In this document: piece by piece, positions 22,640 to 32,160 of the stretch
Numbering within the stretch: position 1 is the first letter of the stretch
Layout: every line of letters starts with the position of its first letter
NCBI GenBank assembly: GCA_012931725.1
Contig: CM022953.1
Location: 59,537,354-59,601,353, forward strand
DNA: 64,000 nt
From: Litsea cubeba
Taxonomy: Eukaryota; Streptophyta; Magnoliopsida; Laurales; Lauraceae
Direction of reading: 5' to 3'
Position numbers and translations under genes: made by a program
Notes under the pieces: generated by a model
What the model was told of the DNA's origin: nothing
What the model saw: the letters and a program-made list of their open reading frames with translations, nothing else
Databases searched by the model: none

Positions 22640-23880
22640 TTATGAACCCGGACTTTAGGAAACGGCTGAGTGTAGGAACTCCAGACCATTCCAGGGCGGT
22701 AGACCCTTGTAGAGTGGGATGAAACCCTGATTTTAGGAATTCGGCCGAGTGTCCGAACTCGAGGCCTTTTCCAGGGCTGTTAACCCTTGTAGATGGGTGA
22801 AGACCCTGAGTTTAGGAATTGGCCGAGTGTCCGAACTCGAGGCCTTTTCCAGGGCTGTTAACCCTTGAGTGTGTTCCAAACACGGGGACTTTAGGAAGGC
22901 TGAGCGTAGGTAACTCCAGGCCATTTCCAGGGCGTATGTACCCGAAGTGTGTCCAAGACACCGGGGGCTTTAGGAAGGCTGAGTGTAGGACACTCCAGGC
23001 CATTTCCAGGGCGTAGAGCCTTGATTGTGTTCAAAACACGGGGCTTTAGGAAAGGCTGAGTGTAAGAACTCCAGGCCATTTCCAGGGCGTAGAGCCTTGA
23101 TTGTGTTCAAAACAGGGGCTTTAGGAAAGGCTGAGTGTAAGAACTCCAGGCCATTTCCAGGGCGTAGAGCCTTGTAGATGGGTGAAGACCCTGAGGTTAG
23201 GAGTTGGCCGAGTGTCCGAACTCGAGGCCTTTTCCAGGGCTGTTAACCCTTGGAGATGGTGAAGACCCTGAGTTTAGGAATTGGCCGAGTGTCCGAACTC
23301 GAGGCCTTTCCAGGGCTGTTAACCCTTGGAGATGGGTGAAGACCCTGAGTTTAGGAATTGGCCGAGTGTCCGAACTCGAGGGCCTTTTCCAGGGCTGTAA
23401 CCCTTGGAGATGGGTGAAGACCCTGAGTTTAGGAATTGGCGAGTGTCCGAACTCGAGGCCTTTTCCAAGGCTATTAACCCTTGGAGATGGGTGAAGACCC
23501 TGAGTTCAGGAATTGGCCGAGTGTCCGAACTCGAGGCCTTTTCCAGGGCTATTAACCCTTGGAGATGGGTGAAGACCCTGAGTTTAGGAATTGGCCGAGT
23601 GTCCGAACTCGAGGCCTTTTCCAGGGCTATTAACCCTTGGAGATGGGTGAGACCCTGAGTTCAGGAATTGGCCGAGTGTCCGAACTCGAGGCCTTTTCCA
23701 GGGCTATTAACCCTTGGAGATGGGTGAAGACCCTGAGTTCAGGAATTGGCCGAGTGTCCGAACTCGAGGCCTTTTCCAGGGCTGTTAACCCTTGGAGATG
23801 GGTGTAGACCCTGAGTTTAGGAATTGGCCGAGTGTCCGAACTCGAGGCCTTTTCCAGGGCTATTAACCCTTGTAGCCGTA
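22640..23880. repeat. Tandem array, about 16 units of 78 bp
   Basis: The ttccagggc core recurs every 76-80 bp from about 22689 to 23860. A typical unit reads ggccgagtgtccgaactcg, then a gccttttccagggc core, then a ccctgagttyagg tail. Units 4-7 (about 22900-23160) form a second subtype with ctccaggccatttcc. Outer units on the 23200-23880 side are nearly identical, so expansion is recent. The array lies where pol would end in an autonomous relative. More diverged related sequence extends left to about 22430. Confidence 0.92.
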
Positions 23881-24244
23881 GTCGATCAAAGAGAGATGAC
23901 AGATTGATGATGGGGCGAAAGCTATTTCCATTGATTCATAGATTCATTACATCTTTTAGAAATCGAAAATTGAATTTCTTGGGATACATTCCACGGTCTC
24001 GGCTGCGGCTCGCCCTCCAAGTCTTCAAGCTTGTAGGCTGATTTTCCTGCCGGTGAGACTGCTCTGAACGGGCCATGCCAGTTCGGGGCCAACTTTCCCT
24101 CGTTTGGCTGTCAGCGGGCTCTCTTGGACGCTAGCGCGAGTTCGGCTTTTGCCACCTCCTCCCTGCGTGACGCCCGCCTGGCATCGGCGCGGGCCTGGGA
24201 GCTTCCCCGAGACGAGGAAGCGGGAGCTGAGGACGCCAGCTGGA

Positions 24245-25192
24245 TCACGTAATGATCTTCTCTGAATCCTCACTGCCTGGAACCTGGGCTGCGCTCTGGT
24301 GAGCTCGGCCCTCGCTGCCGCCAGCATCTCCTGCCTCAACGAACTCTGGAATGTGGCCTTCTTCGGCCAACTTCTCCAGATACCTCTGCAAAGAGTTGCA
24401 GTCCACGGTCTTGTGCCCGCTACCTTTGTGGTAAGAGCAGTAGAGCTTGCTCTGGCTGCCGGAGGTGGGCTCATTCCTCAAGGGCGGAGGCCACTTGAAG
24501 AATGGCTTGGTCTTTATCTTGGTCAGGATACGGTAGATCGGCTCCTTGAAGACGACGTTGACACTCTGACTGGCGCTGGTAGGAGGTCTGGGCTGCCAGG
24601 TGCCCCCAGATCTGGACGTCGCAGGCTTCGCCGAACTGGAGACCCAGGCCTGCTTGGGCTCCGGATGCCCGTCCTGATCCCGGGCTCGGATCTCATCTTC
24701 TTCCTGGGCGATGTAGCGCTTTACCCGGGACATCAACTCTGGCATGGATTCTGGGGGGTTCCCGGCTAAGTCCTTCCGCAGGTCGTGGCCGGGGATCAGG
24801 GCATGCTGGAAGGCGTAGATTGCTATCCCTTCCCTGGTGCCTTCAATCTGGCTGTAGACCGCCCAGAATCGTTGGGCGAAGTTGGCGAGGGTCTCACCCT
24901 GCTTCATTCTCAGGGCGAGGAGGTCCCCTTCCTTCTTGGGGACGACGCTGTAGGCCTGGAACTTCTTCAGGAAGGAGAGCTGGAGCTCCTTCCAACTCGA
25001 GATGGACTTCACTGGGAGAGAACAGAACCACTTCAGGGGGAGGTCACCCAAACTGGAGGAGAAGATTTTGCAGTTCAGGTGACCTTCGTTCCCCCAGATG
25101 GACATCTTCTGGGAGAAGTGTCGGAGGTGAGCGGATGGGTCCGACAGTCCGTCGTAGGGGACGAACCGCGGGACAGAGAATTTCCTGGGCAA
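24245..25192 (-). pseudogene. Gag, capsid and zinc-knuckle part, Tat-type
   Basis: The 315-residue frame contains a retrotransposon gag domain: FVPYDGLSDPSAHLRHF at residues 10-26, then LPLKWFCSLPVKSISSW, then LRMKQGETLANFAQRFWAVY. Near residue 232 there is a zinc-knuckle variant, CSYHKGSGHKTVDC, spaced C-X3-H-X4-H-X4-C as in Tat/Ogre gag rather than the usual CCHC. Gag packages RNA into particles. The start at 25192 is only the first Met. The frame continues upstream (FTKDIERTPLP) and meets a break between 25192 and 25282. Downstream gag-like sequence fades near 24025. Confidence 0.8.
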
Positions 25193-25281
25193 GGGGGTGC
25201 GCTCGATGTCTTTTGTGAAGGGTGAGCCCCCAGATCGGTGTGACCACAGATCTGCTTCTGGTCCCGGGCGTCCAGGTTACG

Positions 25282-25956
25282 CTAAAGAGCAAGCCTGACG
25301 CGCTTGTCGAACCGCTTTTGCTCGTCGTCCTCCTCTGGGGTCTGGGCTCTGGACTTTCGCTTGGAGTGGTTCGGGGTTCGATGGCTATGAGCTCGGCCGT
25401 CGCGGCTATGGTGACTTCGGCTGTTGCTCGAGCCTTCGTCACGGATCTGGCTCCATTTCTGGTCCAGATGATTTCTGAGGTCCTCGCGGGGAGGCTGGGC
25501 TGCCCTGCTGGGGGCGTCCTTCTTCTTCCCTTGAGGCTCAGAGACCTGCCTCAATGAGGCAGTTTGTGCTGCCCTCAGCTGCTGCTGGAGCTGCTGGAGC
25601 TCGCGAATCAGCTGCTCTTGCTTCTGGAGGAGAGCAGTTTGGGCTTCGGGAACCTCTCCAGTGGCAGGGGGTTGAACGTGGCGCGTCTCTCCTACGGCCA
25701 CGGCTTTGTCCTTCCGAGGACGCTCATGCCGACGCTCATCGCGTCTGGGTGGCATGACTTCTTCTGCTGAGGTCGAGGCCTCGAGTCCCTCTTGGAGTGG
25801 GAACTCGACAAAGAGCTGAGAGCCTAAGCGGCCCTCGCCTGCAGACGTGCCATGCACCGTGCGGGAGCGCCCTTGAGGAGGGACGTCCGTTGGCGGTGGT
25901 GGCAGCTCGAGCGCTGCTCTCGAGGACTCTACGCCCTTCCTAGCTTTCGGAGGCAT
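25282..25956 (-). pseudogene. Gag N-terminal part
   Basis: The frame starts ATG at 25956, about 50 bp after the PBS, and encodes 224 residues. It has a low-complexity start (MPPKARKGVESSRAALELPP), then a Gln-rich likely coiled coil, LLQKQEQLIRELQQLQQQLR, near residues 110-130, and a basic Ser/Arg/His-rich tail ending KRFDKRVRLAL. It is in a different frame from the capsid part, so one frameshift or stop near 25282 splits the original gag. The coiled coil could serve multimerisation. Confidence 0.75.
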
Positions 25957-26006
25957 GGCTTCTGAAAGATTGAGGTTAAGAAGGTTGGGAAGGTTGGGAT
26001 ATTACT

Positions 26007-26024
26007 TTCCCACAGACGGCGCCA
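26007..26024 (-). other. PBS of the gag-only element
   Basis: On the minus strand TGGCGCCGTCTGTGGGAA begins two bases after the 5' LTR. The first ten bases would pair with the 3' end of a tRNA ending GACGGCGCCA, such as tRNA-Asp (from memory; not checked). Confidence 0.65.
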
Positions 26025-26026
26025 AT

Positions 26027-26964
26027 TGTAGGTGCAGAAAATAATGACCCACAATAAGGAGGTGCCTTAGAGGACTTATCCGATGATGATGATGACTGGG
26101 AATGTCTGGGTGCCGTCCGAAAGCCTGAAAGAGAATAGCAAACGATCAAAGGACCCTGGCCTGGGCGGCGCAAGGCTCTCCGATGCCAAAGTCAGTGTGG
26201 GAACTGGAACAATGGAAGGAGAGGGAGAAGAGAGACAGAGTAAGGGCTCTGTGAATGAGATTGTGCGTACCTTTGATGGTGGTATGAGCCTCTATTTATA
26301 GAGTTTGGAACGTATCTTTGGGAGATATCGTGGTGTGGGTCCCGTGATTCGACAGGGAAGTCACGATCAGCCCACATTACATTAATTGCGGTCCAATCCA
26401 GCCCACTATGCATTAAATGCGCGTCGGGTCAGCCCACGTCGCATTTAATGCACGTCTTGTTGGGCCAGATCATGTTGGACGCCTTTGGCGGTAGGGGATC
26501 GTGGGATCTGCCCTCGGGCCTTGCCCTGATGTGGCCTTAGCCGCTGGATGCCGTCCTGTCAGGATATGGCGAAGATTGTGGGCAGCTGGATGTCGTGTCT
26601 GTCCCACTAGCTCGTGCCCCTATCCCTCCACGTGCCTGATGACGTGGGGGATGAGGGGCGCAAGTGAAGGTTCTCTCTTGCTTCGGCTACTGTCCTGGCT
26701 TCTTCAGCCGAGGTGGAGTTTTCTGCCGAGATGGCACCGGGGTGGCTCAGCCGAGGTGGAGCTCCCCGCCGAGATGGCACCCGGGGTGGACCAGTTCGGC
26801 GCTAGTGGCCCGGAGATGCTTGACTTCGGCCAAGGCCTCTGTCCTGGTAGCCGGGGTGAGATTGGTGCCACGTAGATGGCACGCAGATGGCACGTGAGAA
26901 TGCTTAGCCTCATCTAATGGCTGTGATTAGCTTAATCCTGTGGCTCTGGAAATCTCCCCACACA
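26027..26964 (-). repeat. 5' LTR of the gag-only element
   Basis: This is the partner of 20455-21391, 938 bp, with the same TG start and CA end and the exact TSD gtact at its outer end. Confidence 0.93.
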
Positions 26965-28319
26965 GTACTAACATGGTTTACTACACACTTCCGCATATTG
27001 AAAATGTACATGACTTTTATATATGATTGACTAGGATGTGTAATCCTCACCGCGGAACCCTGTGGGAAGTCACGTGCACGGATACATATTTTTCTTAATT
27101 CTGTGTGCGGATTAGCCAACCAAGATATGCACGTGGCGCGGCATCATCAGTCGGATCCCGGATTAGGCTCATGACCCAGTCTGGGGTCACGACAGAAGGA
27201 AAGAAGATTCAAATAGAGAGGAAGAAGCCCAAAAATCAGGGGAGAAATGCTCCCTGCGCGGGCTGGACAGCAGACCAGCTCGCTATAGCGAGAGCGAGCC
27301 AGGCTTTTGAAAAGGACTGTTTTAGCAGGCCTAAGGGTCTGGTTTGGGGCCCTTTGAGGTCCATTTTGAGGGCCTTTTCTTGGCTGTTTTAGGGTCCTAT
27401 TCTAGACCTATTTTAAACTCTTTGCAGCCCATTCTTTCTCTTCGTTCTAAAGCCCATTTATCTCCTATTGAATGCCTAAAAGTCCATGATAAGAACTGGA
27501 TAAATAGTGATGCTTGAAATGTGAAAATTGAACGAAAGAATGTTGATGTGAAATATTACCGGGATGTTTCTTAGTCTTAAAATACACTTATTTATCTCAA
27601 AGTATTAAGGATTTTCATTGGTGCCAAACTCCTATTTGTAAATCAACTTTTGGATACTAAGTGTGCATTGAGACTTTCCCCGGTAAGTCATTGATTCATC
27701 ATGCACTATTCCAATTCCAAATTATAGAATTGTATGTGCTTCCGCATGTAAATTGATTTTCGAAATGAAGTGAGTGGTTCCCCACGATTTGAAAGTATCG
27801 ATAAAACAACACGATTTAGTGAGTGAAATGTCTGTTTGCAAATTGTTCAGAGTAGTTGCTTTATCGATAAAAGTGTTTTGAATGATTTCGAATGCATTGA
27901 TTTATGTTCTTCATCCGGCACCACTAAGCTTGGGACCCTTGTTGGATTGATCACCCTACTTGGAATCCTTAAATTGCATTTTGCCAACTGTAGTTTGGAG
28001 CTCTATATGAGCGAGTGTTTCTGGCCATGGCGATGGTGAGATCTTTTCTTCCATTTTGCATAGTTTAGAATTGATCGAGTACTTACTTCGGTAAATGAAG
28101 TACATATTGATTGAGTACTTTTGCAGTACGTTCTGAGTGAGTGCTCCTTTTACAATTGTTTAATGTTTCGTAAATGTTCTTCATATAATTTCTAACTTTG
28201 ATTAGGATTTCAAATGTATTTATACTCTTTCTGTCATGTGTTATAAATTTCGTTACCTTGTTACCTGTTTTATTTGCTTGCTTGGCCATCGTGTCTGACC
28301 TATCTTTGTTTGGTACCAG

Positions 28320-28425
28320 ATCTGACCCCTCAGCTTTTGAGGCGCAACTTGATGAGGAGGCGATAGCGCATACTGAACGTGAGTGGCAACCTGATGATGT
28401 TGTTAAAACATCGAATCGTACTTGA
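28320..28425 (+). other. Conserved terminal exon-like segment, LTR1 (G1)
   Basis: A branch-point-like CTGAC (28295-28299), a T-rich stretch and a CAG ending at 28319 precede an open frame to TGA at 28425. It encodes 34 residues, including EAQLDEEAIAHTEREWQPDDV. Copies occur at 50070-50175 (LTR2), 36796-36884 (G2) and 20129-20220 (G3). The GAG-TGG-CAR-SCT-GAY-GAT-GTY run varies mostly at third positions. G1 reads on a little past the G2/G3 stop. Splicing and translation are inferred; no start codon was found. Confidence 0.5.
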
Positions 28426-28819
28426 GCTGCTGACCACCTTGGGGTTGACTATTTTGTTGGGTTTTTGTCTATAGCCATTGTTGGCTTGTTTCATTTGGGA
28501 TTTGTAATTAAACAACTTTTATTGTATGAACTTAAATTAACTTTGGGGCCCATACATGATATGTTTCTCATTTTGATACTAGTCCTAAATGTCCATTTTA
28601 CTTATATGTTTGGAATTAATTGTTTGCTACAATGCTTCCGCGAGTTTTATATATTGTGAATGTGATTGCTAGATAGTAATGGATCGAACTTCGAAGGTCC
28701 TTACCGCGGAAAAGCTGTGGGAAGCATGCGTGTGCGGGTGAGATTTTCTGGCTCGCCACGCCACGACCCCGGACTAAGGACTTAATTAATGGGTTCTTGG
28801 ACCAGGGGCGTGATAGGCT

Positions 28820-28831
28820 TGGTATCAGAGC
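28820..28831 (+). other. PBS of internal region A (initiator Met tRNA)
   Basis: TGGTATCAGAGC lies four bases after LTR1 and matches the standard plant iMet primer site. Copy B has the same at 50570-50581, and the minus-strand Copia at 43443-43454. Confidence 0.9.
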
Positions 28832-28978
28832 GAGAAATATTGAAGGCAATTAAAAATGGATTAGAAACATAGGATCGTGGCAAGGATTCGATAGAATTCT
28901 CGCTAGTTAGTATCGATTGGGTTTGGGCACGCCTTATTTAATTTATTTTGTTGTACTAACAAGTTGTTTTGCAGCATT

Positions 28979-30300
28979 ATGGCTCCGCGCAGACCTCCTA
29001 CTACTGGGAATGCTTCGGGTAGTAATAGTGGCAGTGGGGTTGAAAATCCAATGACAGACCAAATGTAACAACTTATGCAAATGTTAGTTGAGCAACAACA
29101 AAGAGCTAATGAAAATCAAGTTAGGTTCCAAGAACAACAAGCCAGATTGTAGGAACAAATGGCGAAGAAAGACGAAGAGTTAACTCAAGTTCAGAGACAG
29201 TTGTTAGAAGTTTTGGGTAGGAGACCAGATCCAGTGCCAATGCCAAATGTGGGAGCATAGTTTCTCATCCAGAATAGAGACAGGGATCCTAATACTTTGT
29301 TTGAGAAATTTTGAAAGAGAGGCCCTAAGGAGTTTACAGGACAAGAGGATTTTTTAGCTGCTTATGACCGGCTAGCCCACACGGAGAACATCTTTGATAT
29401 TTTTACATGCACAGGCATGCAGCAAATTCATCTAGCAGCTTCAAGCACAGGCAGGCAGCAAATTCATCTAGCAGCTTCAATGTTCACTGGATTGGCAGAT
29501 ATTTGGTGGAAGACAATAAAGGAGGGTTTTAAAAATATTGAGAATGAGATTGCTTGGACCACCTTCAAACAACAGTTCAGTGAAGAATATGTCCCTGTAC
29601 ACATCAAGAAGCAGAAAGCAGCAGAGTTTCAATTGCTCAAGCAAGAGGACATGACCGTCTTGGAGTATCTTACAAAGTTTGAGAAGTTGTCACGTTATGC
29701 ACCAGAGCTTGTTGATACGGAAGAAAAGAAAATCACCAAGTTTATGGATGGACTCAATCCCATCATCTTGAGGGATGCCTTAGGTGTTGTGCCACCAGCT
29801 ACTTTTCAAGAAGCTATTAAAAGAGCTTACAGATTTGAAGATATTAACAATCAAATCATCAAGGATGCACAAAGGAAAAGGCAGCAGTACCAAGGGCAGA
29901 AATCCAATCAAGGCAAGAGACAGAGACAGAAATAAAAACCTCAGACACCGGCTGTTTATATTCATTGTGGCAAGAACCACCCGTCACAAGAATGTTACAG
30001 AATTACAGGAGCTTGTTACAAGTGTGGTGGGTTTGACCACCTAGTCACTGCTAGAACATCAGAAACCAGGACAATAGACCTCCACAGCAGCCCAGGCAAG
30101 CACCACAGCAGAACCAGCAGGCAGTGCAGAATCAGCAAAGGCAGCCTCAGCAACGAAACCAGCAACAACCTCGTAAGCAACAACAGAACCAGAATGCATG
30201 TCCACCTCAACAGCAAAATAGAAATGTACAACAAGGAAGACAGAAACAAAACAGAAACAGACCACAACAACAAGGCCGCCTGAATCATCTGAACCAAGTG
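28979..30300 (+). pseudogene. Gypsy A gag
   Basis: It begins MAPRRPPTTGNASGS at 28979, with a Gln-rich coiled-coil-like stretch (QQQRANENQVRFQEQQ). The capsid domain follows (FTGLADIWWKTIKEGF, FSEEYVPVHIKKQKAAEF, MTVLEYLTKFEKLSRYAPEL) in the open part 29417-29935, then a CYKCGGFDHL knuckle near 30015 and a Gln/Asn-rich linker to about 30300. In-frame stops lie at 29066, 29150, 29258 and 29312, and frameshifts follow 29935. The first three stops are TAA, TAG and TAG where copy B has CAA, CAG and CAG. A 36-bp in-frame duplication (about 29408-29479) is unique to this copy. The last Cys of the knuckle is absent. Confidence 0.88.
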
Positions 30301-30717
30301 GACGCGGACGCAGGTGGTAATGTAGTTGAAGGAAAACTCCTAATCTGTGAAGTAGAAGCTAAAGTGTTGTTTGACTCAGGATCAACCCATTCCTCTATAT
30401 CTCTTGTGTTTGGAAAATTGATTAGTGTATTTGCTTGTGAGTTAGAGTTTGTCTTGAATGTCACAACTCCAGTAGGGAAACGAGTTGTGTAGTACATATT
30501 ACCCTAGGTGCTCAGTGAAGATAGGAGATGTCACATTTCCTGCAGACCTCATCATCTTAGATATGCATGACTTCGATGTCATTTTAGGCATGGATTGGCT
30601 GGCGGGACATCATGCCTCCATGGACTGCTTTGGCAAGACTATTACATTTAGATTGGATGGGATATCCACCAGAGTAAAATTTCAGGGAGAAAAGGATTTC
30701 TCCGGCTAGATTTATTT
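30301..30717 (+). pseudogene. Gypsy A protease
   Basis: This is a retropepsin-type aspartic protease that would cut the polyprotein. The active-site motif LFDSGSTHSSIS lies near 30367, and the second conserved part, VILGMDWLAGH, near 30577-30609. The frame breaks at gttgtgtag (stop at 30490-30492), where two bases appear to be missing before STYYPRCSVKIGD. Copy B has the same break. A further frameshift follows near 30700, after GEKDFSG. Confidence 0.85.
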
Positions 30718-30737
30718 CAGCTCTTTCTGTAGCTAAA

Positions 30738-32160
30738 TTGTTGAGAATGGGATGTGACGGATTCATTGCATTTGTTTCTAAGGATGAACAATCCCAAGGG
30801 GTGGAGAACATCTTGGTAGTGTGCGAGTTCCCAGATGTCTTCCCAGAAGAAATTTCAGGTTTACCACCAATCAGAGAGATTGAGTTCACGATAGAACTGA
30901 TATCGGGGACTGCACCGATTTCCATTGCTCCATACAGGATGGCTCCGGCAGAGTTGGGAGAATTAAAGTTACAATTACAAGAGTTGCTAGAAAAAGGCTT
31001 TATAAGACCAAGTGTCTCACCATGGGGAGCCCCAGTGTTGTTTGTCAACAGGAAAGATGGAAGCATGGGGATGTGTATAGATTACAAGAGATTAAATCAG
31101 GTGACCACTGAGAATAAATATCCTTTACCAAGAATAGACGAATTATTTGATCAGTTGCAAGGAGAAAAATTTTTCTCGAAGATAGATTTGAGATCCGGAT
31201 ATCACTAATAGAGAGTTAGAGAATCCGACATTCCGAAGACAGCGTTCCGGACTAGATACTGGCATTATGAATTCTTGGTGATGCCCTTTGGACTGAGGAA
31301 TGCACCGGCGGTGTTTATGGCTCTTATGAACAAGACCTTCACTCCATATTTAGATCAGTTTACCATCATCTTTATTGATGACATTCTGGTTTATTCCAAG
31401 TCAATAGAAGACCATGAGCAGCAGCTAAAGACTTCTCTCCAGCTTTTGAGAGATTATCAATTATATGCGAAGTTTGGGAAATGCGAGTTCTGGCTAGAGG
31501 AAGCCACTTTTCTAGGCCACATCATCTCCAAAGAAGGACCGGCAGTTGATCCAGCAAAGATTGAAGCAGTTGTTAAGTGGGAAACGCCAAAGAATATAAC
31601 GGAGATCAGAAGTTTTCTGGGTTTGGCAGGCTACTACAGAAGATTTGTACAAGGGTTCTCATCGATAGCAGCGCCTTTGACTAAGCTAACCCGGAAGAAT
31701 GTACCTTTTGTATGGTCAGAGAAATGTGAGGCCAGTTCTGAGGAATTGAGGAAGAGACTTACTTCAGCACCAGCTCTTACTTTACCTTCAGGCAGCGGCG
31801 GTTTCATAGTTTATACTGACGCCTTAGGTGTAGGACTTGGTTGTGTATTGATGCAAAATGGAAATGTCATAGCGTATGGCTTGAGACAACTGAAGGAACA
31901 CGAGAAGAAATATGCAATGCATGACTTGGAGTTGGCAACTATTGTGTTCGCGTTGAAGGTGTGGAGACACTATTTGTCATAAGAAAAATTTGAAGTGCAT
32001 TCAGATCATCGTAGTCTCCAATACTTGTTTTCTCAGAAAGAATTAAATATGAGACAGAGGAGATGGATGGAGTACATTAAAGACTATGACTTTCCGATCA
32101 TCTACCATCCGGGGAAAGTAAACGTTGTAGCAGATGCACTGAGCAGAAAGTCGGGCAACA
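30738..32160 (+). pseudogene. Gypsy A reverse transcriptase and RNase H
   Basis: RT motifs in order are FPDVFPEEISGLPP, PYRMAPAELGELK, WGAPVLFVNRKDGSMGMCID, FSKIDLRSGYH, MPFGLRNAPAVFM and FIDD (31371-31382). RNase H follows with VYTDALGVGLG and KYAMHDLELATIVFALKVWRHYL. The tail HPGKVNVVADALSRK ends near 32150. Stops are TAA at 31206-31208 (shared with copy B), TAG directly after it (this copy only), and TAA at 31980-31982. Pieces between stops are long and in recognisable order. Confidence 0.9.

Larger units (their letters stand above)
20455..26964 (-). mobile_element. Gag-only LTR element with antisense ORF (Tat/Retand-like, non-autonomous)
   Basis: Two near-identical LTRs (20455-21391 and 26027-26964) flank the element, with TSD gtact at 20450-20454 and 26965-26969. 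Total length is 6,510 bp. On the minus strand the order is 5' LTR, PBS, gag (25956 to 24245), a tandem array (23880-22640), an ORF in the opposite sense (21612-22118), a purine tract and the 3' LTR. No protease, RT, RNase H or integrase is present. This fits a terminal-repeat element with gag that is moved by a partner. The gag zinc knuckle, tandem array and antisense ORF near the 3' LTR are features of the Tat/Ogre/Retand group. Confidence 0.88.
17498..27194 (+). mobile_element. Solo LTR, family G3, carrying a nested element
   Basis: It starts TGTGTAAGACCCCGACCC and ends GGGGTCACGACA, with TSD gaagg at 17493-17497 and 27195-27199. Closing the gap restores the ggagggaaggaaagaa run seen in LTR2 (48780) and LTR3 (62850). 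Its own sequence is 17498-20454 plus 26970-27194, about 3.18 kb; the rest is the nested gag-only element and a TSD copy. No internal region remains. It is distantly related to the G1 and G2 LTRs through shared start, promoter, GGCACCACTAAGCTT block and terminal exon. Confidence 0.9.
16169..28815 (+). repeat. LTR1 of Gypsy composite (family G1), interrupted
   Basis: It begins TATCAGGCCCCGACCC, a mutated form of the TGTCAGACCCCGACCC start seen in LTR2 and LTR3, and ends ...GGGGCGTGATA, where LTR2 has GTGACA. The 9.7-kb block 17498-27199 (solo LTR plus one TSD copy) interrupts it. The parts are 16169-17497 and 27200-28815. It contains a TATA box, a candidate splice donor at 16921 and a short conserved exon at 28320-28425. 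Confidence 0.9.

Noticed and set aside
22640..23880. Possible CRISPR array
   Set aside because: Units are contiguous 78-bp tandem copies without unique spacers, in plant retroelement DNA.
24299..25225. Plus-strand frames of 132-156 residues opposite gag
   Set aside because: They are shadows of the GC-rich gag coding sequence, which has the clear domain on the minus strand.
27836..28039. 67-residue frame over the GGCACCACTAAGCTT block (also 49471-49674)
   Set aside because: The homologous G2 sequence is in another phase because of a one-base indel, so the conservation is not in this protein frame.
28811..28835. tRNA gene from the iMet-like string
   Set aside because: Only the 12-base primer complement is present, at LTR edges. 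No cloverleaf surrounds it.
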